Of a stretch of DNA of 64,000 bases, positions 55,465 to 64,000 are shown piece after piece (positions within the stretch are counted from its first letter, which is position 1; the number at the start of each line of letters is the position of its first letter). The DNA is from Quillaja saponaria (lineage: Eukaryota > Streptophyta > Magnoliopsida > Fabales > Quillajaceae): the NCBI GenBank assembly GCA_029379385.1, contig CM055605.1:10017001-10081000 (forward strand), given 5' to 3'. Position numbers and translations under genes: made by a program. The notes under the pieces are model-generated. The model ran no database searches and was not told the origin of the DNA. It saw nothing but the letters and a program-made list of their open reading frames with translations.

Positions 55465-56268
55465 TCAACTTGTAAAATACAAAAAATAGAGGAAAAATAA
55501 AAGAAGTATTCCATATATAACAATAGGATAGTAGATGACTGGCACAATTCTTGTGGGTGTCAATGGACAAGTCACAATTCTAGTGGGTGTCAATGGACAA
55601 GTACTGGTGACAAGAACAGGTTGATGAACAGATTCCAATACACCCTTGAAGTGCATACCAAGTTGAGAAGAAACAAATGCATCAATGCAAGCATACTCAA
55701 CTTGAGCATAACTGAGTTCCTCTGCGTCCCAACAACTCAAAGTGATCTCTTTCGGCTTCTTCATCAATTTCCCGGTAAATGTCAATGCCAATTTCTTTAA
55801 TCCCATGTATTTAAGCTCTTTCCAGTTACTGTATTTATTCACAGCCATCTCACCCACATCCATTGTACGTGAAACACGAAGCCCACAATCCTTGAACAAT
55901 TTTTCTGCATCTTCCTTGTTTCCCATGCCAGCAAAGGTAATATTCTTGTTGCCCAAGAAAGCCACGAGAGAGGAAGGAAAAGTATCAGCATGAAGAAATT
56001 TGAAGATCAGACACTGATGGCCAGCGCAAAGTTGAAGAATTGCAACAGGATTATCAGTTTCGGGTTCAAAATTGGGACGCCACTCGGTATCAAGGCCAAC
56101 AATTAGATCACTGTGAAACCGATATCTACGGAGGTGAATGTGGTGATCGATGTTGAAGATCCATCTATCAACGACACGAGAGGAGGCAGTCACAGTGGTT
56201 TGGATTTTAAACTCATGGAAATCAATGGTGTAGAACTGAGGATCATGAGGGTTTGTATTGGAAGCCAT
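55465..56268 (-). CDS. WRN/WEX-like 3'-5' exonuclease, copy 7 (only intact frame, 267 aa)
   Basis: A single uninterrupted exon. Catalytic DEDDy residues are all visible: Asp60 and Glu62 in GLDTEW, Asp120 in GMGNKEDAEKLF, Tyr192 and Asp196 in YACIDAF. Conserved AILQLCAGHQCLIFKF and NWKELKYMGLKKLA match WRN-type exonucleases (Arabidopsis WEX is about 288 aa). The start, MASNTNPHDPQF, is conserved among copies. Two oddities: the ancestral stop (IVI then TAA) has become TAT, adding a hydrophobic tail ending FLYFLYFTS; and a deletion of about 75 bp immediately upstream (at about 56310) removes the TATA box present in four paralogues. It may therefore be an untranscribed relic with an intact frame, or use another promoter. 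Confidence 0.78.
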   Translation of the reverse strand: MASNTNPHDPQFYTIDFHEFKIQTTVTASSRVVDRWIFNIDHHIHLRRYRFHSDLIVGLDTEWRPNFEPETDNPVAILQLCAGHQCLIFKFLHADTFPSSLVAFLGNKNITFAGMGNKEDAEKLFKDCGLRVSRTMDVGEMAVNKYSNWKELKYMGLKKLALTFTGKLMKKPKEITLSCWDAEELSYAQVEYACIDAFVSSQLGMHFKGVLESVHQPVLVTSTCPLTPTRIVTCPLTPTRIVPVIYYPIVIYGILLLFFLYFLYFTS

Positions 56269-56319
56269 TATCAGTATAAGAGAGAAGCAGAAGCAGAATT
56301 TAGTGAGTGAAATTCAATA

Positions 56320-57769
56320 TCCTTAACCGACTAAAGTAGATTGTGATTAAATTAATATATTATTTAATGTAATTACTTTGTTGTCCTAAAAATTCCTAAA
56401 TATGTATTTAATACTTTATTTTTTTTGAAATAATTTATTTGAGTTCTGATAGTCAGCTTAAATCATAAAATGAATTCAGTAAACTAGTTCCAAACTCCAT
56501 CTATTTGGACATGAGTTAAATAAAAGTCAAATATAATTAACAAATAAAATTCTAATATATTCTTAAACTATTCAAATTATTATTCTGTTGAAATATTTTA
56601 AAATTTTATAAGTTTTCTTTTGTTGTGTGAGATTATTATTAACTTATATATTGTTTTTATTTTAAAGGTATTACTTTGGAATAGAAGATTAAGTTGATGT
56701 GATATTAAAATATTAATTAATACCCCAACCTATTTGTTATGTGTCATCATGTCAGCATATTATTCTCTTAATAATTATATACTATGAATTTTTAACTTTT
56801 AAAGAAATATTATTATATAAATTTTTAATTGTAATTTTTTGTATGTATATATCTTTTCTATTTAAGAAAAAATAATAATTGAAATTTGGCATCAATACTA
56901 ATTGATGATTTGATTTAGGATTTGCTCTAATTTTTTTTTTCACAATGGATCAGAATTAGTAAAAAATCATTCAAATAATTAGTCATTAAATTAACTTTTT
57001 AGTATTATCTTTCTCAAATTTAAGTCATTTTTGTTTATGAATAGAGACAAATGAAATTAATTTTATTCATGCAAATGTAATTAGAGTGAGTTAATAATTT
57101 TTTGTTTAAGAATTAATATTCTAAAAATTACCAAACAAAATTGCAAATATGAGAAGATAATAGGAATTAGATTAAAAAATATAGAAATTTATATTTTATA
57201 TAATTAACTTATGAGAGAATGTGAGAAAATTAGTAGGTGATGTGGTAAAATGAAATAATTTATTAGAGATGAGAGAGAAATAATGGGTGTTTTAGAAAGA
57301 TGATGTGTCAAAATATTAGATAGGTTAAGTATCAATTATATTACTGTTTTATTTATAGATTCCTTTTTTAAAACATATTAATTTAGTGCACATTTTGCAA
57401 TATAGAATTTCCATCGATATCATTTTCTTTTTATTATATGGTCAATTAAACTATAAATAATTTTATATCTAAAACTTGATTGATTGAGTTTAAGATCAGT
57501 TTACTAGTTGAGTCCTAAAGTGCTCATGCAACATCATAATGTTTTTAATAGTGATTAATTTGAAAATAATATTTTTTTATATGACAAATTATTATGCATT
57601 TGTCATGATTGAAGGAAGGGAATATTTAAAAAAAATTGACATATTTATATATACTAAGTAATATCATATAAAACTGAAAATTCAAATGTATTATATAATT
57701 TTTGAAAAAATAATTTGTTTTATAAAATTGAACATTATAAAAATCTATTCCAAGCTTTAAATTAATTTA
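56320..57769. repeat. AT-rich spacer block, family I
   Basis: No gene. Collinear with 50005-51300 but with more deletions (57330, 57520, 57625). Confidence 0.75.
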
Positions 57770-58021
57770 AAAAATGAAAAAGTGATTGTGTATGTGAGAT
57801 GCAAAACATCAAATAATTAGATTGACAGCTTTGTTGATGTGCTACCCAACCTTGATGGGTGGGTTCCTTTTAACCCAATGGGTCAAGGACAACACCTTGG
57901 CACATCCAATCACTTTAATGCCTCACTTGATTACAAGTCCACGTTACAGGCTCAGCACCAATCTTTTTTATAGAATATTATATAAATAGTTATACAATTT
58001 ATTCCCTATTGATGTGGGACT
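57770..58021 (-). ncRNA. 7SL RNA-derived gene, copy 12
   Basis: Upstream element AGTCCCACATCA, TATA and T-run intact. The 5' end reads GTGCTGAGCC with a one-base deletion after it (TGTAACG). The hairpin outer arm has a G-U pair (TTGGCACATC). Confidence 0.66.
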
Positions 58022-58299
58022 AAGTTTTTAAGTAATTTCAATGTTTTAAAAATATCTTTATTTCTTATTAGCAGACCAAAATTTTCTCCATCAATCCTTT
58101 AAATCCTTAAACCAACCATCTAAATAATTAATAAAATCTCGAACTTGGTAGGAACATTAATCTGGTGTCATGAGAAACTCATTCAATTTGTTTTCCCAAT
58201 TAGCACTCCCAAAAGCACTGGCCACCAATATAATTTTTAGTTTGATTTGCAATTTGCAGGACATTGATAAAATCATTGTCGTTTTGACATGCGTAAACA

Positions 58300-58825
58300 T
58301 TTTGCTAATCTGCAAAAAAAATGTAGGCTAGATTGTTTATGTCTTCAGATGTGCAAGCAAAATGATAAAATTCAAGAACCTATAAAGTGAAAGAGAATGC
58401 TTACTTTACTGGATTTTGGAATGGATTAGGTCAACTTAGACAATAGTGAAATTTAAGTTTCATAATAAGTAAAAGAGGGATAAACCTTAGCTACTTCTGG
58501 ATTCGATTGACATTTTTGTTTCAAGAAATACTCCACAACTTTTACATCATGATTCATCACCTTTTCAATATTTTTAACTTCCGACGCATAATTATAGAAA
58601 AAGTCGTTGATCAATACTTGTAAATAAAATTTCGTGTTTGCACTAAAACTTGGAACCTCTGTTAGCAAATATATAAATAAATTAGAAGAAAAAACCAACA
58701 CCAACAAGAAAAAATCGTTAAATACTTGAAAACACACAAGCACATGTAATTACTTCATGAGTACAAGTAGATATTTAATCAGTACCTCAACAAGAACCCG
58801 GAAGTAATTTAGGACATATTCGCTT
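58300..58825 (-). pseudogene. Adenylosuccinate lyase exons 2(part)-4, copy 6
   Basis: Exon 4 (58320-58385), exon 3 (58490-58665; MNHDVKVVEYFLKQKC) and the 3' edge of exon 2 (58780-58825). Exon 3 lacks the MADEDF start. Broken at 58825, where CATATTCGCTTATCC enters spacer family I. Confidence 0.78.
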
Positions 58826-60219
58826 ATCCTATTTTGTTATGAGTCGCCGTGTCAACATATTATTCTCCTAATAATTATATACTATGAATTATTAATTTTT
58901 AAAGAAATATTATTTTATATAAAATTTTAATTATAATTTTTAGTATGTATATATTTTTTCTATTTAAGAAAAAATAATAATTGAAATTTGGCATCAATAC
59001 TAATTGATGATTTGATTTAGGATTTGCTCCTTTTTTTTTTTTACAATGGATCAGCTGTATTAATTAGTAAAAAATCATTCAAATAATTAGTCATTAAATT
59101 AATTTTTTAGTATTATCTTTCTCAAATTTAAGTCATTTTTGTTTATGAATAGAGACAAATGAAATTAATTTTATTCATGCATATGTAAATAGTGTGAGTT
59201 AAGAATTTTTTGTTTAAGAATTAATATTCTAAAAATTACCAAACAAAATTGCAAATATGAGAAGATAATAGGAATTAGATTGAAAAAAATATAGAAACTT
59301 ATATTTTATATAATTAACTTATGAGAGAATGTGAGAAAGGAGGTGATGTGATAAAATGATATAATTTATTAGAGATTAGAGAGAAATAATGGGTGTTTTA
59401 GAAAGATGATGTGTCAAAGTATTAGATAGGTTCATTGATTATATGCCAATACCATACTGTTTTAATTTCTTAAGTATCAATTATATTATTATTTTATTTA
59501 TAGATTCCTTTTTAAAACATATTAATTTAGTGCACATTTTGCAATATAGAATTTACATCAATATCATTTTCTTTTTATTTTATGTTCATAAATTTAATTA
59601 AACTGTAAATAATTTTATATCTATAACTTGATTGAATGAGTTTTTAGATCGGTTTACTAGCTGAGTCCTAAAATCCTCTTACCATGCAACATCATAATGT
59701 TTTTAATAGGGGTTAATTTGAGAATAATATTTTTTATATGACAAATTATTATGCATTTGTCATGATTGAAGGAAGGGAATATTTAAAAATGACCCCCTAA
59801 ACTTAAGAAAAATATATATTAACCACATTAATTTTTAACAAAATAAATTAAACTAATTAAATAATAATATATCTTTGATAGTAAAACTAAATTTTGTAAT
59901 TCCTTAGAAATTTATTAGCATTTATCTTATTTATTGTTAGACATTTTAAAGTGGTAATTTTTACTAATTTCTTTCTAATTATAAATCAAAATAAGTATTT
60001 TATCATTGAATTTTTAATTTTTACATTTTTTTTTTAAAAAAATAAAAAAATAAATTTAACATATTGATAGATACTAAGTAATATCATATAAAACTCAAAA
60101 TTCGAATGTATCATATAATCTTTGAAAATTCGAATGTATTATATAATTTTTGAAAAAATAATTTGCTTTATAAAATTGAACATTATAAAAATCTATTAAG
60201 AGATTTAAATTAATTTAAA
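58826..60219. repeat. AT-rich spacer block, family I
   Basis: No gene. Matches 20725-22090, 33690-34940 and 50370-51720. A short local repeat of TGAAAATTCGAATGTAT occurs near 60120. Confidence 0.75.
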
Positions 60220-60470
60220 AAATGAAAAAGTGATTGTTTATGTGAGGTGCAAAGGATCAAATAATTAGATTGACAGCTTTGTTGACGTGTTACCCAACCT
60301 TGATGGGTGGGTTCCTTTTAACCCAATAGGTCAAGGACAACACATTGGCACATCCAATCACTTTAATGCCTCACTTGATTACAAGCCCACGTTACCAGGC
60401 TCGACACTAATCTTTTTTATAGAATATTATATAAATAGTTATACAATTTATTCCCTATTTATGTGGGACT
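60212..60470 (-). ncRNA. 7SL RNA-derived gene, copy 13
   Basis: TATA and body present; upstream element AGTCCCACATAA (60459-60470), 5' end GTGTCGAGCC. The outer hairpin arm is changed (GACGTGTTA). Confidence 0.64.
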
Positions 60471-60729
60471 AAATTTCTAAGTAATTTCAAAGTTTTAAAA
60501 ATATCTTTATTTTTTATTAGCAGGACAAAATTTCTCCATCAATCCTTTAAATCCTTAAACCAACCAACTAAATAATTGATAAAATCTCTAACTTGGTAGG
60601 AATGTTAATCTGGTGTCACGAGAAACTCATTCAATTTGTTTTTCCAATTAGCACTCCCAAAAGCACTGGCCACCAATATAATTTTTAGTTTGATTTGCAA
60701 TTTGCAGGACATTGATAAAATCACTGTCG

Positions 60730-61817
60730 TTTTGACATGCGTAAACATTTTGCAAACCTAAAAAAAAAGTGTGGGCTAGATTGTTTATAACTTCATATGT
60801 GCAAGCAAAATGATAAAATTCAAGAACCTGTAAAGAGAAAGAGAATGCTTACTTTACTGGATTTTGGAATGGATTATATCAACTCGACAATAGTGAAATT
60901 TAAATTTCATAATAAGTAAAGAGGGATAAACCTTAGATATTTCTGGATTCGATTGATATTTCCGTTTCAAGAAATACACTGCAGCTTTTCATGATGATTC
61001 GTCACCTTTTCAATATTTTTAACTTCCGACGCATAATTATAGCAAAAGTCGTCGATCAATCCTTGTAAATAAATTTTCAGTGGTTGCACTGAAACTTGAA
61101 ACCTCAGTTACCTCTGGAATGTCCGAAATCTTCATCAGCCATTTGATCTGTTAGCAAATATATAAATAAATTAGAAGAAAAAACCAACCAACACTGACAA
61201 AAAAAAAAAAAAAAATCAGTTAAATACTTCAAAACACACAAGCACGTGTAATGACTTCGTGACTACATGTAGAGATTTAATCAGTACCTCAACAAGAACC
61301 CGGAAGTAAATTAGGACATATTCGCTCATTAAAAGGCTCAAGTCCTTGACTTTGTCCCAATAACGACCACCCAGTGGTCATAAAGCTGTCAAACTTGAAA
61401 TCTCAAATTCACCAGAATGTGCTTCAAACATCTTCACCAGCAAGAGCCAAGTTCAACCAAACCCCATTAAAAAGAAAAACCCCTTAACAAGTAAAAAGTA
61501 TCCTCCTTCTGTTTCTGAATGGCCACCCCAAATGAGTTCAGAAGAAAATAGTCTGAAGACATTATTGTAAAACGTAAATCATATGCAAACCTTGTTGGTG
61601 GAGGTGTTTGTGTCTTTCACAATTGCTTTATAACTGCATCCTCTGCGAGAAACTCGCATCCTAAGAGAGTGAAAAGAAACTCGCATAGTAGGAGAGTGAA
61701 AAGAAGCATTGGATGATGATTTCTGAGTTGCAAGGAGCTGGCTACTACAGACTGTAGAACAACAAGTCGCCCCGATTTCCATGAAAGTTTGGCTTCGGGT
61801 AGCGGCTTATAGCTGAA
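60730..61817 (-). pseudogene. Adenylosuccinate lyase, exons 1-4, copy 7
   Basis: Exon 1 (61579-61810) has the same extra TMRVSFHSLRMRVSRR stretch as copy 3 and KAIVKDTNTSTNK. Exon 2 (61295-61440) keeps GGHYWDK-type sequence with a small deletion (CCCAGTGGTCATAAAGC). Exon 3 (60940-61135) is damaged. Ends at 61817, where TAGCTGAAG joins spacer sequence TCCTAAAATCCTC. Confidence 0.78.
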
Positions 61818-61949
61818 GTCCTAAAATCCTCTTACCATGCAACATCATAATGTTTTTTATAAGGGTTAATTTGAAAATAATTTTCAAAATAATTTTCTTT
61901 ATAAAATTGACCATTCTAAAAATCTATTAATAGCTTTAAATTAATTTAA

Positions 61950-62196
61950 TAAAATGAAAAAGTGATTATGTATGTGAGATGCAAAGGATCAAATAATTAG
62001 ATTGACAACTTTGTTAACGTGCTACCCAACCTTGATGGGTGGGTTCCTTTTAACCCAATGGGTCAAGGACAACACCTTAGCATATCCAATCACTTTAATG
62101 CCTCACTTGATTACAAGCCCACATTATCAGGCTCGGTACTAATTTTTAATTTTTTTTACAGAATATTATGTAAATAGTTATACAATTTATTCCCTA
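61950..62196 (-). ncRNA. 7SL RNA-derived gene, copy 14 (upstream element deleted)
   Basis: The body, 5' end GTACCGAGCC and a weakened TATA (TTTACATAA) remain. About 45 bp containing the upstream element is deleted (CCCTAT joins CTTTATTTC at 62197). Likely silent. Confidence 0.62.
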
Positions 62197-63530
62197 TCTT
62201 TATTTCTTATTAGCAGGCCAAAATTTTCCCCATCATTCTTTTAAATCCTTTAACCAACCAACTAAATAATTAATAAAATCTCTAACTTGGTAGGAACATT
62301 AATCTGGTCTGACGAGAAACTCAATCCATTTGTTTTTCCAATTAGCACTCGCAAAAGACCTAGCCTCCAATATAATTTTTAGTTTGATTTGCAATTTGCA
62401 GGACATTGATTAGTACAATCATTGTCGTTTTGACATGCGTTAACATTTTGTGAACCTGCAAAAAAAATGTAGACATGTCAACTAGTGCTGCATAACTAAT
62501 TAATTAATATTTTGTCACACAAAGAGACTTACAACATAAGAACACCAAATTAAGCACCAAAAATGATATAAGTGGAGCTTTCTCCATTGTTTTTAAACTA
62601 ATCTATGCATAATAAGCGGAGCTTTCTCTATTGTCTTTACAATGTAATATAAAAGTTTTGAGAATTATTTATAGGATTTTTTTTTAACAAATGCACTAAG
62701 AGTACTTATTAAGTAATAATAAATATGATTTCTTAAAGTAACAATTTATGTCTTAGTAAAATCATTAGAACACCTGTTAGAAAAATCATTATTTTTGAGC
62801 ATAAACACCACTACCGACCATGTGATGGTTTGGTGATCTTACTATATTTGTGTAGATTAGGCTATTAAACTTACAATTCGGCTTATCGAAAAGTAAGAAC
62901 TCATATTTTTGTTTTCTCACTGTGAAAGGAAAGTATTAAAAAAAAATTTAATATAGATTTTTCTAACTGGTATCCTCAGTGTATTTGTTAATATGTAATA
63001 AATATGATTTTTAGAAATTAAAACTTACCAAAAATAGTAATTTATGTATTAAATAATATTAAATCATGGTTAATTAACATAATAAATATTACAAATTTTT
63101 TACTTATAAAATCTTAACAAATGCACTAGTTAAAAAATCCTCTTAATATATTGGATTCTTTCTTTTCTTGCTTTGCCAATAGAATTTAGAGAAAAAAACA
63201 TGGTGAGAAAAAAATAATACATTCAACCAAAAGAAGAAGGAAAGCTAAATTCAAACAGGAAAGAAATTGATAAGAAGATTTGCATGTTGAAATGATAGCA
63301 TTTTAAAGTAGTAATTTTTACTAATTTATTTCTAATTATAAATCAAAATAAGTATTTTATAACTGAATTTTTAATTTTTACATATTTTTTAATAAAAAAA
63401 TTTAACGTATTGATAAATACTAAGTAATATCATATACAACTGAAAATTCGAATGTATTACATAATTTTTGAAAAAATAATTTGTTTTATAAAATTGAACA
63501 TTATAAAAATCTATTAAGGGCTTTAAATTA
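62197..63530. repeat. AT-rich spacer, family II then family I
   Basis: No gene. 62197-63299 matches 23041-24140; at about 63300 (ATGATAGCA then TTTTAAAGTAG) it jumps into spacer that leads to the next 7SL copy. Confidence 0.7.
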
Positions 63531-63534
63531 ATTT

Positions 63535-63770
63535 AAAAATGAAAAAGTGATTGCATCAAATAATTAGAATTGACAGCTTTGTTGATGTGCTACCCAACCT
63601 TGATGGGTAGGTTCCTTTTAACCCAATGGGTCAAGGACAACACCTTGGCACATCCAATCACTTTAGTGCCTCACTTGATTACAAGCCCACGTTACCAGGC
63701 TCAACACTAATCTTTTTTATAGAATATTATATAAATAATTATACAATTTATTCCCTATTGATGTGGGACT
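63535..63770 (-). ncRNA. 7SL RNA-derived gene, copy 15
   Basis: Upstream element AGTCCCACATCA (63760-63771) and T-run present; TATA region AATTATTTATATAAT. The 5' end reads GTGTTGAGCC. A 20-nt deletion removes the TGTATGTGAGGTGCAAAGG-type stretch near the 3' end. Confidence 0.66.
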
Positions 63771-63828
63771 AAATTTCTAAGTAATTTCAATGTTTTAAAA
63801 ATATCTTTATTTTTTATTAGTGTGCTAA

Positions 63829-64000
63829 ACATCAGAGTAGTCTTCTAAAATGAGAGGGTGCTTCAACCTGTAAAGCTGACTTGTTGACTGGAGAACAAAC
63901 TTGGAATGTGGGGAATTGGATAGTTAGGAAGGAAGATGCTTTTAGATGCTGAGGCATGCTAAATTATCTTAAAAAATCCGTGAGGTAGTACCATTTGTTT
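63829..64000. other. ERI 3' flank, start of another unit, cut by window edge
   Basis: TGTGCTAAACATCAGAGTAG onward matches 14563-14735 and 47255-47430. Joined to the 7SL 5' flank at about 63828 through TAG. Shows the array continues beyond the window. Confidence 0.65.

Noticed and set aside
1..64000. Simple tandem gene cluster of functional exonucleases
   Set aside because: All copies but one have frameshifts, missing exons, lost splice sites or missing catalytic residues.
1..64000. CRISPR array, bacterial operon or prophage
   Set aside because: The repeats are hundreds of bases long and gene fragments are plant-type with introns; no short regularly spaced repeats are present.

Overview
The window is AT-rich plant nuclear DNA, most likely from a eudicot. 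It holds pieces of spliced nuclear genes, a Ty1/copia retrotransposon with a tRNA-iMet primer site, U-snRNA/7SL-type RNA polymerase III promoter elements and long A/T-rich spacers. No species can be named from the sequence alone, and there are no bacterial-type operons or CRISPR arrays.

Almost everything is a mosaic of repeated segments. They seem to come from one ancestral neighbourhood: 7SL-like RNA gene (-), 5' exons of adenylosuccinate lyase (-), NUFIP-like gene (+), ERI1/ERI2-like 3'-5' exoribonuclease gene (+), WRN/WEX-like 3'-5' exonuclease gene (-), spacer. Pieces recur, always in the same orientation, across the whole 64 kb. WRN-like copies lie at 2.6, 7, 15.5, 31.5, 38.3, 48.2 and 55.9 kb. 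Adenylosuccinate-lyase fragments lie at 18-19, 22.7, 35.4-36.5, 36.8, 52.3-52.7, 58.3-58.8 and 60.8-61.8 kb. ERI-like N-terminal halves lie at 5.2 and 53.9 kb (a stub at 20.2 kb) and C-terminal halves at 13.6-14.3, 30.2-30.9 and 46.3-47.0 kb. No complete ERI, NUFIP or adenylosuccinate-lyase gene is present. The only long undamaged reading frame is the WRN-like copy at 55465-56268, and it has lost the TATA box and the stop codon its paralogues share.

Region by region: 1-2388 is a truncated Copia element (-); 2389-8260 is an ERI/NUFIP/WRN/7SL mosaic; 8260-15803 is a long unit (spacer, degenerate 7SL, possible 5' exon, ERI C-half, WRN) repeated at 39435-48660; 15804-20235 holds 7SL copies and adenylosuccinate lyase back-to-back with NUFIP; 20236-24714 is spacer with two 7SL copies; 24715-29846 is a fuller Copia element; 29847-31920 holds ERI C-half and WRN; 31921-39434 is spacer, 7SL, adenylosuccinate lyase and WRN; 48660-64000 is another mosaic with the best WRN copy and five 7SL copies.

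The most interesting signal is the repeat recurring 16 times on the minus strand. It reads as a 7SL (SRP) RNA-derived gene: an upstream element close to RTCCCACATCG, a TATA box about 23 nt further on (the RNA polymerase III spacing in plants), a 7SL-like 5' end (GCCGAGCC...), a shortened helix-5-like hairpin with nested arms, and a T-run near 185 nt. It seems to lack the S domain, as Alu and B1 RNAs do. It was probably multiplied by segmental duplication rather than retroposition. The two Copia copies sit at the same CTAGG target inside ERI-derived sequence, so the insertion came before the duplication. WRN/WEX-like and ERI-like genes both belong to families tied to small-RNA silencing; whether this array makes regulatory RNA is a testable inference, not something the sequence shows.
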